Source: a candidate division WOR-3 bacterium (GTDB lineage: Bacteria > Hydrothermota > UBA3072). From it: a stretch of 64,000 nt of DNA. Below the pieces are notes generated by a model that made no database searches, was not told the origin of the DNA, and saw only the letters and a list, made by a program, of their open reading frames with translations. A program made the translations under genes and the position numbers. Positions 1 to 8,575 of the stretch are shown piece by piece; positions within the stretch are counted from its first letter, which is position 1; each line of letters begins with the position of its first letter. The stretch spans positions 158,643-222,642 of the forward strand of contig JBDRZZ010000001.1 of assembly GCA_039804165.1 (NCBI GenBank), written 5' to 3'.

Positions 1-4
1 GGCA

Positions 5-32
5 TTGACAAATTTTTTATTTTTTTTAAATT
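5..32 (+). promoter_or_regulatory. Promoter of the deacetylase gene
   Basis: TTGACA at 5-10, a 16-bp T-rich spacer and TAAATT at 27-32. Transcription would start near 39, giving a short leader that carries GGAGG at about 46-50 before the ATG at 55. Confidence 0.6.
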
Positions 33-54
33 CCATAGAAAAATAGGAGGTTTT

Positions 55-798
55 ATGAAAAAATTTTTTATAATCTTTTTGTTTTTTTGCTTTTTTCTGT
101 TGACCTGTGGTTCTTCTAATGAGGTGCCTACTCAACCAGAGCCAGATACTACACAGCCAGACACTACACAACCTGCACCTAAGAAGCTTTGTGCTCTTAC
201 CTTTGACGATGGACCTGATTTGGTTAAGACTGCTTTAGTCTTAGATAAGTTGGAAAAACATAATGTTGTGGCTACTTTTTTTGTTATAGGAAATAAGGTA
301 AATAAAAATACGAAGTCTGTCTTAGAACGCGCTGTTTTGAGGGGGTGTGAGATAGCAAACCATTCTTTTGAACATGCAACTATGACCTCCTGGAAGCCAA
401 AACAGATTAAAGAGTCAGTCCAAAAAACCAATGATTCTGTATATAAGTATGCTAAAGTTCTTCCTAAGTTCTTTCGTCCTCCAAACCTTGCTGTAAATAA
501 CACAATGTTTGAGGCAATAGATCTTCCTTTTGCTGAGGGTATTCTTGGATATGATTGGGCAGCATGTAATACCACAGCTTCAGAGCGAGCGGATAGCATT
601 CTCAAATATATAAGAGACGGTGCTATAATTCTGCTTCACGATTTTCAACCTGATCCTCATCCAACACCCGAAGCGTTGGATATTCTTATCCCTGCTCTTA
701 AGGACCTTGGCTATGAGTTTGTTACGTTGAGTGACTTATTTAGTAGAAAAGGGATAAATCCTTTTGTTGAATACAAAATGTGGAAATATGTAGAATAG
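55..798 (+). CDS. Polysaccharide deacetylase (NodB domain), predicted lipoprotein
   Basis: Predicted metal-dependent deacetylase of N-acetylated or O-acetylated glycans in the cell envelope. A hydrophobic signal (residues 1-17) precedes Cys18, a somewhat atypical lipobox (LLTC), then a Pro/Thr/Gln linker containing a repeated DTTQP. The NodB motifs are present: TFDDGP at 49-54 (catalytic base and metal Asp), HSFEH at 103-107 (metal His), RPP at 141-143 and LLHD at 193-196 (catalytic His195). The length, 247 aa, is normal for a single-domain member. The GGAGG upstream fixes the start. The substrate cannot be told from sequence; peptidoglycan or an exopolysaccharide is plausible. It converges on the GH43 gene with 12 bp between stop codons and no clear terminator. 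Confidence 0.9.
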   Translation: MKKFFIIFLFFCFFLLTCGSSNEVPTQPEPDTTQPDTTQPAPKKLCALTFDDGPDLVKTALVLDKLEKHNVVATFFVIGNKVNKNTKSVLERAVLRGCEIANHSFEHATMTSWKPKQIKESVQKTNDSVYKYAKVLPKFFRPPNLAVNNTMFEAIDLPFAEGILGYDWAACNTTASERADSILKYIRDGAIILLHDFQPDPHPTPEALDILIPALKDLGYEFVTLSDLFSRKGINPFVEYKMWKYVE

Positions 799-810
799 CA
801 GTTTTCTTTT

Positions 811-3078
811 TTATCTAATTAAAATCATTTTTTTCGTCTCAGAGAATTTTTTGTCTTTTGCTTTAATTATGTAGAAATATACACCGTTGGGTAATTGCGA
901 TGCATCAAATTTTGCAGAATAAATTCCTGGAGATAACTCCTCTTCTCTAAGGACTGCGACTTCTTCACCAAGAAGATTATATACTTTCAAGGAGATAAAA
1001 GATTTTTCAGGAACTCCAAAATTAATAGTCGTATAAAGAGAGAAAGGATTAGGATAGTTTTGCTCTAAGATGTAGGTTTTGGGAATTTTAGATGAGAAAT
1101 CCTCTTCCACATAGGAAAGAGAGGTATCTCCTTCGATTAAAAACTTGATAGTTTTAAGTTGGAAAAGTCTATCCGTGCCACTTCCTTTGAATTTTAAATA
1201 AACGTCGTGGTTACCAGAAACAGGATCTACTTTTGTCTTAAATACCTTAAAAGTTTGCCAGTCACCTGTAGTGGTAATCTCACATTCTGCAATTTTTCTC
1301 CCAGTGTCAAGAGAATCAAGCCAAACTTCAATAATTCCACCAGAAGTTGCGGATGAGGCTGAAAATCCAAGAGAATCCGGGGCTTTTGGATAATCAGAAT
1401 TTCCTCCAAATTCAACCCCTGCATATAAAGCCCAGTCATTATTATGAATGCTATCTAAGAATTGGGGTCTTCTATAAGTTCCAAATTGGTTTGCTGGGCA
1501 AGCAGCCATCATTGGTGTGTATGCATCTCGATAAATATATAGATCAAAAAATGCAGGAGTATCCCCTTTAACATATAATCCCTGCCTTGTTCCAGTGAAT
1601 GTCGTGTAGTCAGAATATGAATCAATTATAGAAATATTAATGTTTCCCCCCAGTTTTATCCAATTGATTCCATCTTCGCTGTAAAAACCACTAATGTTGT
1701 GGTTATTCCTAATAATTCTGAGCCATAAAGTATCTCCTATTAAATTAGGGACTTCGTATTTTGTATTTTCAAAACTAAATACAATTACTTTTTCTCCATT
1801 ATCATTTACAGAGCTATATAATTTTAAAAACTTTGTTTCATCTCCTCTCATAATCCAGAGTCCTGCCTCATCATTTTGTGATTGTGGAGTAAAGTCAAGG
1901 CGGGTTATAAGTGAATAATTATGTTCTCCATCATTCTTTATAATTGTGGTTGGTTTTGAACTGCTCTTAGGAGATAACCGCAACCATCCAGGACGTTCAG
2001 TAAGAGAATGTTTTTCTTCTGGGGTGTAACCTAAAAATGACCATTCTGGATTTAACTCTAGAGAATCAAAGAAATCAGAATGTGGGACCATCCATGGAAT
2101 GCCACTACTTGGCAGATTTGGTGCGGTGAAATAAGTATTTATGGGATAATCGGCGGTGGGTTTTAAATTTTCGTCATAATGAACTTGATTTAAAAGTCCT
2201 TGTCGCCCTTGTCCTTTCCAATCATCTTTTGCATAAAGAGGATGGAGAACCCAGTGGGTGCTATCATCAAGCATTACAACAGGGGAAGCGTGATTTGGTC
2301 TTGTAAAAAGAGAAGTGTTTTTCTTAGGGTCATTCTCATTGAAAAAATCACCCAACATTTCCCATGAGGAAGAATCATCAGTAAGAATAGGGCTTCTCAT
2401 TACATATTGCCCTCCACCTAAATCCCTCGCAAATGAATAATAGTAATAACCTTTATATTTCCACATTACAGGTCCTTCTGCCCAACTGTATGGGTAATTA
2501 GGTGCTGGATTTAACCAGGATAGATTATAAACCACACCTGTAGGTTGTCCCGTAGAGTCCAATTCTACAATTGCATTATTCGGTTGGAGATTTTTTACAA
2601 GAAGATACCATTTACCATCATCGTCAATGAATATTGAATTGTCATAGCCTAATGTGTAGGGAAGTTGTGGAGGATCGTTAATTGTTACTGGATCGCTCCA
2701 AGGTCCTCTGGGGTCCTCTGCTGTCACATAGCGCATATGCCCTCCAAGAGAGAAGAAATGCCAGTATTTACCTTTATAGTAAACCATATGACCTCCCCAA
2801 CATCCACCCCCAGGTTGATCCCCATACTCTGGCCAGGAGGCCCTTACAGGTTGAGCAATTGCTTCCCAATGAACTAAGTCTGTAGAGTGATAAATAACTG
2901 GTGTTACGTTAAAAGAGGAGCCTGTTGTATAAAAATCGTTTCCAACTCTTGTTAAAGTGCAATCCGGATGGTCTCCAGGGATTACAGGGTTTATATAAGT
3001 TTGAAAAGATGGCGACCCCCCATATCCATATATTCCGATAATTAAATAACAACTTACTAATACAAAAAATCTTTTCAT
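811..3078 (-). CDS. Secreted glycoside hydrolase family 43 protein with CBM6-like and T9SS-type sorting domains
   Basis: Predicted beta-xylosidase/alpha-L-arabinofuranosidase-type enzyme acting outside the cell. Order: signal peptide (1-20); five-bladed GH43 propeller (about 28-330) with candidate general base Asp39 (GDHPD), pKa-modulating Asp146 (GYDNS) and general acid Glu201 (SWAEGP); a concanavalin-like beta-sandwich as in beta-xylosidase C-terminal domains (about 345-510); a CBM6-like domain (about 540-650); and a C-terminal sorting domain (about 675-755) with QNYPNPF and YNLLGEEV. The last two features are typical of proteins exported by type IX secretion. The start has AGGAGG. The precise sugar specificity is uncertain. 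Confidence 0.9.
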   Translation of the reverse strand: MKRFFVLVSCYLIIGIYGYGGSPSFQTYINPVIPGDHPDCTLTRVGNDFYTTGSSFNVTPVIYHSTDLVHWEAIAQPVRASWPEYGDQPGGGCWGGHMVYYKGKYWHFFSLGGHMRYVTAEDPRGPWSDPVTINDPPQLPYTLGYDNSIFIDDDGKWYLLVKNLQPNNAIVELDSTGQPTGVVYNLSWLNPAPNYPYSWAEGPVMWKYKGYYYYSFARDLGGGQYVMRSPILTDDSSSWEMLGDFFNENDPKKNTSLFTRPNHASPVVMLDDSTHWVLHPLYAKDDWKGQGRQGLLNQVHYDENLKPTADYPINTYFTAPNLPSSGIPWMVPHSDFFDSLELNPEWSFLGYTPEEKHSLTERPGWLRLSPKSSSKPTTIIKNDGEHNYSLITRLDFTPQSQNDEAGLWIMRGDETKFLKLYSSVNDNGEKVIVFSFENTKYEVPNLIGDTLWLRIIRNNHNISGFYSEDGINWIKLGGNINISIIDSYSDYTTFTGTRQGLYVKGDTPAFFDLYIYRDAYTPMMAACPANQFGTYRRPQFLDSIHNNDWALYAGVEFGGNSDYPKAPDSLGFSASSATSGGIIEVWLDSLDTGRKIAECEITTTGDWQTFKVFKTKVDPVSGNHDVYLKFKGSGTDRLFQLKTIKFLIEGDTSLSYVEEDFSSKIPKTYILEQNYPNPFSLYTTINFGVPEKSFISLKVYNLLGEEVAVLREEELSPGIYSAKFDASQLPNGVYFYIIKAKDKKFSETKKMILIR

Positions 3079-3114
3079 TTTTCCTCCTTTTTTCTTCCTA
3101 ATACCCTTTTTATA

Positions 3115-3142
3115 ATTATAAATATTATTCCAGATTTGTCAA
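3115..3142 (-). promoter_or_regulatory. Promoter of the GH43 gene
   Basis: On the minus strand TTGACA (3142-3137), a 16-bp spacer and a perfect TATAAT (3120-3115). The leader of about 30 nt carries an AGGAGG before the ATG at 3078. Confidence 0.75.
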
Positions 3143-3191
3143 GATTTTTATTATTTGGATAAAAAATTAAGTCAATCAAAAAAGTTCCAAC

Positions 3192-3219
3192 TTGACATAT
3201 TGGAAATAAAATCTAATAT
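3192..3219 (+). promoter_or_regulatory. Promoter of the rpe-guaA-hypA operon, probably leaderless
   Basis: TTGACA at 3192-3197, a 16-bp spacer and TAATAT at 3214-3219. Only 6 nt separate the -10 box from the ATG at 3226, and there is no Shine-Dalgarno, so the first mRNA is predicted to start at or within a base or two of its AUG. Confidence 0.65.
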
Positions 3220-3225
3220 TCCTAT

Positions 3226-3471
3226 ATGGATTTAGTTATTAGGGTAGTTAAGAAGAGATACTTTCCTAAGTTTGTATGTAAATTATTGATAAAAGAGAGT
3301 CATAAGATTGAAAGTAAGATTTCTCTCTCCTTATTGTTTTTTGCTTCTATTTTGCCTTATTATAAGGTTTTTTTGAAAGGAATCTCTCTCAAAGAGTTTT
3401 GGCTTGGAAAGAAGGATTCTATTTTTGGTCAAACTTTAGATCTTTTGAGTTTATTGAAGGAGGAACTGTAA
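3226..3471 (+). CDS. Small basic protein of unknown function, first gene of operon
   Basis: An 81-aa protein I do not recognise. It is rich in Lys, Leu and Phe, with a hydrophobic stretch around residues 34-48 (LSLLFFASILPYY) that could be a membrane or buried helix. Support for its being real: an excellent promoter ends 6 bp before its ATG, and it is followed at 18 bp by rpe in the same direction. No Shine-Dalgarno precedes it, consistent with a leaderless transcript. No domain, signal peptide or catalytic motif is visible. Confidence 0.5.
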   Translation: MDLVIRVVKKRYFPKFVCKLLIKESHKIESKISLSLLFFASILPYYKVFLKGISLKEFWLGKKDSIFGQTLDLLSLLKEEL

Positions 3472-3489
3472 CAATGGAGATCTTTAAGA

Positions 3490-4137
3490 ATGGATAGAGA
3501 AATTCATGTTTCAGTTTCTATTCTTGCTGAGGATTTTTCTAAACTTGGAGAGATTTTAAGAATAATAGAAGACTCTGGAGGAGATTCTGTCCATCTTGAC
3601 GTGATAGATGGGGTTTTTGCTCCAAACATTACTTTTGGGCCAGTTGTAATAAAAGGGATTAGAAAATTATCAAAGCTCCCTCTTCATGCTCATTTAATGA
3701 TAAAATATCCTGAAAAATATCTTGAAGATTTTGTAAAAGCAGGGTGTTCTTGGATTTATTTTCATCTTGAGGCAGAAGGTGAACCTTTAAATATAATAAA
3801 CAAATTAAGAAAAATGAATGTTAAAAGTGGAATTGTATTAAATCCAGATACTTCAGTTGAAACTGTAAAGCCTTATTTAAGGGAGGTCGATTCTATCCTT
3901 GTTATGAGTGTTTATCCTGGTTTTTCAGGTCAGAAATTTATTCCTGAAGTTCTCAAGAAGATAAAGGAACTTAGGCAAAGTTCTCCTACTCTTGATATAG
4001 CTGTGGATGGGGGAATTAATGATGAGACAATCGATTCGGTGCTTAGTGCAGGAGCGAATGTAATAATTGCAAATTCTTATATATTTTCTTCTAAGGATAG
4101 AGCTTATGCCATAAGGCGACTTAAGGGGTTAAAGTGA
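3490..4137 (+). CDS. rpe: Ribulose-phosphate 3-epimerase
   Basis: Interconverts D-ribulose 5-phosphate and D-xylulose 5-phosphate in the pentose phosphate pathway; cytoplasmic TIM barrel. The N-terminal VSILAEDFSKLG corresponds to the family PSILSADF motif. Metal ligands expected for the family are present: the His and Asp of HLDVIDG, the His of AHLMI and the Asp of VDGGI; SVYPGFSGQ is the conserved loop. At 215 aa the length is typical. A GGAGA about 10 nt upstream supports the ATG at 3490. The stop overlaps the GTG start of guaA by 4 bp, implying translational coupling. Confidence 0.95.
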   Translation: MDREIHVSVSILAEDFSKLGEILRIIEDSGGDSVHLDVIDGVFAPNITFGPVVIKGIRKLSKLPLHAHLMIKYPEKYLEDFVKAGCSWIYFHLEAEGEPLNIINKLRKMNVKSGIVLNPDTSVETVKPYLREVDSILVMSVYPGFSGQKFIPEVLKKIKELRQSSPTLDIAVDGGINDETIDSVLSAGANVIIANSYIFSSKDRAYAIRRLKGLK

Positions 4138-5651
4138 AAGAAAGAATTGTAATTCTTGATTTTGGCTCTCAATATACTCATTTAATTGCAAGGAGAGTTA
4201 GGGAATTAAAGACTTATGCTGTGATTCTACCTCCGGACACTCCCCCAGAAGATCTCGCTGACGCTAAAGGAATAATCCTCTCTGGAGGACCTTGGAGTGT
4301 TTTTGAAGAAGGAGCTCCTTTCCCTCATAGAGAGATTTTTGAGTTAGGTTTGCCAATTCTTGGTATTTGTTATGGATTACAGATTTTGGGTAAAGTTTTT
4401 GGTGGGGAAGTTTTAAGTTCTAAATTAAGAGAATATGGAGGAGCAGAATTTTTCCCCGGAGAAGATCCGATTTTTAAAGGATTGTCAAAAAAAACAATTG
4501 TATGGATGAGTCATGGAGATAAATTAACTAAAATTCCTCCTGAATTTAAGGTTATTGGGAAAACACTTAACTCAGAATTTGCAGCAATAAAAAAGGGAAA
4601 TATTTATGGGCTTCAGTTTCATCCTGAGGTTACTCATACTAAGGAAGGGAAAAAAATTTTAAGAAATTTTCTTTATTCAATTTGTAAGGTTGAGGGTGAG
4701 TGGACTTCTTCTTCTTTTCTTAAAATTGCTAAAGATACAATAGTAAACGGATATAAAGGAGATGGTAAAGCTGTTTTGGCTTATAGTGGTGGGGTTGATT
4801 CTACAGTTTGTGCTGTCCTTGCAAGGAAAATTTTGGGAGAAAAATTTATTCCAATATTTGTGGATACTGGTCTACTAAGGAAAGGGGAAAAAGAGGAAAT
4901 AAAAATGATGGCCGAAAGATTGAGCCTTGGAATAAGAGTTATAGATGGAGAGAAGACCTTTTTGGATGCTTTAAGAGGAATTGTAAATCCTGAGGAAAAG
5001 AGAAGAATTATAGGAAAAAAATTCATAGAACTTTTTGAAGAAGAGGCAAGAAAAATAGGAGCTAAGTATCTTATTCAAGGGACCTTATATCCAGATAGAA
5101 TAGAGAGTATGCCGAGTGTAGGACCTTCTCATACGATAAAAACCCATCATAATGTAGGAGGTCTTCCAGAAAATCTCAATCTTATTTTGATAGAACCCTT
5201 AAAAGATTTCTTTAAAGACGAGGTGAGGAAGATTGCCAAACTTTTGAAGATCCCAAAAGAGTTTTACAAAAGGCATCCTTTTCCAGGACCAGGTCTTGCT
5301 GTTAGAATTATAGGTGAAGTAACTAAGGAGAGATTGGAAATTTTAAGAGAAGCTGATTATATATTTATAAATACTTTGAAAAGTCTAAATCTTTATAACT
5401 CAATATGGCAAGCTTTTGCAATTTTTGTTCCTGTTAAGACTGTTGGAGTAATGGGAGATACAAGGACCTATGAGAATCTAATAGCTCTTAGAGCTGTAAA
5501 GAGCTCTGATGGAATGACTGCCGATTGGTTTCCTTTTAAGAAGGAAGCTCTTAGTAATATTGCCAGGCGAATAATGAATGAGGTTCCGGGAGTTAATAGA
5601 GTTGTTTATGATGTAAGTTCAAAGCCTCCAGCTACTATTGAATGGGAATAA
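4134..5651 (+). CDS. guaA: GMP synthase (glutamine-hydrolysing)
   Basis: Converts XMP, ATP and glutamine to GMP, the last step of guanine nucleotide synthesis. The N-terminal class I glutamine amidotransferase domain carries the triad Cys79 (GICYG), His163 and Glu165 (FHPEV). The ATP-pyrophosphatase domain has SGGVDS at 218-223, and the C-terminal dimerisation domain ends KPPATIEWE as in the family. The length, 505 aa, is normal. The start is GTG, overlapping rpe by 4 bp, and the stop overlaps the next gene by 10 bp. Confidence 0.96.
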   Translation: MKERIVILDFGSQYTHLIARRVRELKTYAVILPPDTPPEDLADAKGIILSGGPWSVFEEGAPFPHREIFELGLPILGICYGLQILGKVFGGEVLSSKLREYGGAEFFPGEDPIFKGLSKKTIVWMSHGDKLTKIPPEFKVIGKTLNSEFAAIKKGNIYGLQFHPEVTHTKEGKKILRNFLYSICKVEGEWTSSSFLKIAKDTIVNGYKGDGKAVLAYSGGVDSTVCAVLARKILGEKFIPIFVDTGLLRKGEKEEIKMMAERLSLGIRVIDGEKTFLDALRGIVNPEEKRRIIGKKFIELFEEEARKIGAKYLIQGTLYPDRIESMPSVGPSHTIKTHHNVGGLPENLNLILIEPLKDFFKDEVRKIAKLLKIPKEFYKRHPFPGPGLAVRIIGEVTKERLEILREADYIFINTLKSLNLYNSIWQAFAIFVPVKTVGVMGDTRTYENLIALRAVKSSDGMTADWFPFKKEALSNIARRIMNEVPGVNRVVYDVSSKPPATIEWE

Positions 5652-6577
5652 TAAATTTTATTTTATCAATTTCTGAGTTAATTCTTCCTTCTGGTGTTCA
5701 AATTTTTAAAGACGAAGAGTGTTCTGTTCCAAAGATTTCTGTGGGTTTTGAGCTAAGCCCAATAGCTAAAATTATTCAAGATAAGATAGATCTTTTCGAG
5801 AGAGATGGATATAATTATTATTATCTCAAAAATCCTCAATCTATTTATAGCTTTTCTGAGTTTATTTCTTTACTTTGTAAAGGGGAAATTTTTTTTGTTG
5901 AGAAAATTGAAGAACCTATAAATCTTCTTAGACTTGTCCTTAAGGATTTTCCTCATTGTTCTTCTCCTATTGTGAATCTATCAATAGGGATTACTGGAGA
6001 TATAAATGAGGAGGAAGTTATAGAATTGGCAAGATTAATTCCGGATTCAATTATTTCTTTACATAATTCATATTATAATTTGGAGAGAGTTTTTGGAAAA
6101 CACATATATAGAGGCAAAGAAAATTTTATTGCCAATTTTTCTCCTCCCCCTTATTCAGAAGATTTCTGTTCTTTCCTGGTTTTTCTTAAAGTTATGAATA
6201 ATAGAGAATTTAGAGTTAGGTTTTCTCCAGAGACCGCTCCCTCTCCTTTTTTTATTTATCTATCTATAGAGAAAGTTCCTTTTCTGACTTTATATCCCTC
6301 AGAAAAAGAAATAAAAAGGGCTGCTTTAGACTTGTTAGGTTGGGTAGTTAGTTTAACAAAAGAAGAAAGTAGAAGTAAACTTTTAGTTTTTATGGCCTCA
6401 ATGGGTGTTGAAATGGACACTTTTAAAAATTGGATTCTTGAACTTGAAAGTTTGGAAGAAGAGAAAGTTATTAATATGTGGAAGAGATATTTGATGGATG
6501 GATTTGTGGCTTGTTGTGATTCAATTCTAATTAAAAAGCTTAAGGAAGTTTTTCCTGAAAGTGAAGTTTTAGAATGA
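5642..6577 (+). CDS. Uncharacterised protein, possibly a degenerate M16 (insulinase-like) half
   Basis: I do not confidently recognise this 311-aa protein. The opening (LILPSGVQIFKDEE..VPKISVGF) resembles the first strands of an M16 peptidase domain, and GDINEEEVIELARL followed by NFSPPPYSEDF resembles the later half of that fold. However, the catalytic HxxEH is absent, so if related it is non-catalytic. There is no signal peptide or membrane segment. It is translationally coupled at both ends: it overlaps guaA by 10 bp and the VWA gene by 4 bp. Confidence 0.4.
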   Translation: MGIINFILSISELILPSGVQIFKDEECSVPKISVGFELSPIAKIIQDKIDLFERDGYNYYYLKNPQSIYSFSEFISLLCKGEIFFVEKIEEPINLLRLVLKDFPHCSSPIVNLSIGITGDINEEEVIELARLIPDSIISLHNSYYNLERVFGKHIYRGKENFIANFSPPPYSEDFCSFLVFLKVMNNREFRVRFSPETAPSPFFIYLSIEKVPFLTLYPSEKEIKRAALDLLGWVVSLTKEESRSKLLVFMASMGVEMDTFKNWILELESLEEEKVINMWKRYLMDGFVACCDSILIKKLKEVFPESEVLE

Positions 6578-8145
6578 AAATAAGGCTAACTCAATGGTTT
6601 ATTTTGTTTCTTCTTTTAATAGGAATTTTTCATCCCGTTTTTCTTTTTAAGAAAAAAGTTCCTATTTATGGGGTATTGCTATTTGATAGAAGTGAGTCAA
6701 TGAAAGGTGCTAAAGATGTTGAGATTGTTTCTCAATACCCACTAAAAAAGGTTTATTTTGGGGAGGGGAGAGAGGGGACGGATATTGGAGAAGCTCTTCT
6801 TGATGTAAAAAGAAAATATGAAGAGGCGAGGTTCATCATTCTTTACTCTGATGGTTCTAATACAAAAGGAGAAAATCCTGTTGAAGTGGCAGCAAGACTT
6901 GGGATTCCTGTTTATTTTTTAATTCCAGAGTTTGATAAAGGTGTTTCTGGATTTATTTCGGTTTATGGCCCTTCTTCTAGTACCTTTGGAGATTCTGTTA
7001 AGCTTACATTATACTATTATAATGTTGAACCAAAAGCTTTATTAGAAATAAATTATAACGGAACGATTGAAAGAAAAGAGGTAAGAAAAGAAGGAATCTT
7101 TGATTTTTCTTTTTTCCCTTTTGTTGGGGAAAATAATATTGAGATTTTTCTTTTGAGTGGAAAAGACACTGTGGATAAGGTTAGTTGGACGGTTAAAGTT
7201 AAGGATAAGAAAAAGCTTCTAATTGTGGAAGAGGTTCCTTATTGGAACCATAAATTTATAAAGAGATATTTTGAAGATAAAACTTGGAAAGTAGAGGAAG
7301 GGAGAAATTTCAAGATAGATAACGATAAATATGATATTATTTGTATTTTGGAAGATCCTTCTAAATATATTGAGGAAATAGAAAGGTATCTTGGGAAAGG
7401 AGGGAATGTTATTATTGTAAGTGAGGTTCCTGTAGAACTTAATTTTTTACCTGTGATTGCCGGAAATTTAAGTAAGTCTTCTGGGAAGCTTCCTGAAAGT
7501 TTTTGCATAAAACCCGGAGGAATAAAAAGGGCTTCGAAAGAGATTGAGGTGGAAGGGGAGATTGTGGGCTATAAGATGCTTTTTAAAAGAGGAATGGTTA
7601 TTCAGTTTACTTATCTTGAACTTTGGAGGCTTGCTATTTTAGGAGGTCTACAAGAGGAAAATCTTTTTAGAAAGGTAATGGATAATTTAGTGCGGGAGTT
7701 GATAGAGGAGGAACCAAATTTTTCTTATTCTAAGAAAATACTTGAAGGGGATGATTTCATTCTCCGTTTTAATAAGCCTCTGGAAGGTGTCTATTCCTTT
7801 TTCTGGGATGGGAAGAAAAAATTGTTAGGGGGCGATTCGGTAATAGTTAAGAGTCTAAAAAGAGGAAAACACTATTTTAAAGTTGAATATGATGGTGGGG
7901 TAATGGAAGATGAGATAGAAGTTGTGGAAAGAAAGAAGGATAAAATTGGGATAGATACTTTTCTCCTCTCTGGGATAGGGAAAGTTAGTGGAGGTGGAGA
8001 ATGGAAAGGGGAGGTAAAAATGGAAGATTTTATGTTTAAAGAGAGGGAAATTTTAATAAATCTTCGTCACAACTGGTTTTTTATTTCTTTTTTAATCTTG
8101 CTTTTGTTTTTCGATTGGTTTTTGTGGCTAAAGGAAAAAAGTTAA
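6574..8145 (+). CDS. Membrane-anchored von Willebrand factor A domain protein
   Basis: A 523-aa protein with an N-terminal hydrophobic segment (about 8-26) and a C-terminal one (about 500-517), so the bulk probably faces the periplasm. The VWA domain (about 30-125) shows a MIDAS site: DRSES, the Thr of EGTDIGEAL and YSDGS. The centre (about 210-300) resembles the glutamine-amidotransferase-like fold often joined to such VWA proteins (LLIVEE.., GGNVIIVSEVP). The architecture recalls BatA/BatB-type or CARDB-VWA proteins. Its partner and role are unknown. ATG overlaps the upstream stop (ATGA). Confidence 0.7.
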   Translation: MKIRLTQWFILFLLLIGIFHPVFLFKKKVPIYGVLLFDRSESMKGAKDVEIVSQYPLKKVYFGEGREGTDIGEALLDVKRKYEEARFIILYSDGSNTKGENPVEVAARLGIPVYFLIPEFDKGVSGFISVYGPSSSTFGDSVKLTLYYYNVEPKALLEINYNGTIERKEVRKEGIFDFSFFPFVGENNIEIFLLSGKDTVDKVSWTVKVKDKKKLLIVEEVPYWNHKFIKRYFEDKTWKVEEGRNFKIDNDKYDIICILEDPSKYIEEIERYLGKGGNVIIVSEVPVELNFLPVIAGNLSKSSGKLPESFCIKPGGIKRASKEIEVEGEIVGYKMLFKRGMVIQFTYLELWRLAILGGLQEENLFRKVMDNLVRELIEEEPNFSYSKKILEGDDFILRFNKPLEGVYSFFWDGKKKLLGGDSVIVKSLKRGKHYFKVEYDGGVMEDEIEVVERKKDKIGIDTFLLSGIGKVSGGGEWKGEVKMEDFMFKEREILINLRHNWFFISFLILLLFFDWFLWLKEKS

Positions 8146-8158
8146 AAGGAGGATTATT

Positions 8159-8563
8159 TTGCATGAATGGGCTTTAGCAGAAGCTATTGTAAATACTGTT
8201 TTAAGATACAAAGAAGAAAATAGGCTTTTAAAAGTTAATAAGGTTCTTGTTAAGCTTGGAAGTTTACAAGAGATAGAGAAGGAAGTTTTAATTTCCGCAT
8301 TAGAAGAATTTTTAAAGATGAAAAAATTAAAAGTGCAATTTATAATAGAGGAAGAGGAAGCTTCTTTTAAATGTAGAATTTGTGGAGAAAAATGGAATTT
8401 CAGGGGAAGTCCCTTAAATGAGAGTGAGAGAGAGAGAGTTCATTTTATTCCAGAATTGATTAAAATTTATTGTAAGTGCCCTTCCTGTGGGAGCTCTGAT
8501 TTTGAGGTTTTAAAAGGAAGAGGAGTTTGGATTGAGTGGATAAAAGGAGAAAGTCTACCTTAA
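8159..8563 (+). CDS. hypA: Hydrogenase/urease nickel metallochaperone HypA, archaeal type
   Basis: Delivers nickel to [NiFe]-hydrogenase maturation together with HypB. A TTG start at 8159, 6-7 nt after AAAGGAGG, gives MHEWALAEAI, which preserves the Met1-His2-Glu3 nickel site; an internal ATG at 8163 is out of frame. The zinc domain has Cys72/Cys75 and Cys105/107/110 separated by a roughly 30-residue insertion, and the tail FEVLKGRGVWIEWIKGE closely resembles Thermococcales HypA rather than E. coli HypA. No hydrogenase structural gene lies in the window. It is followed at 12 bp by its probable ATPase partner. Confidence 0.9.
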   Translation: MHEWALAEAIVNTVLRYKEENRLLKVNKVLVKLGSLQEIEKEVLISALEEFLKMKKLKVQFIIEEEEASFKCRICGEKWNFRGSPLNESERERVHFIPELIKIYCKCPSCGSSDFEVLKGRGVWIEWIKGESLP

Positions 8564-8575
8564 AAATTTATTTTT

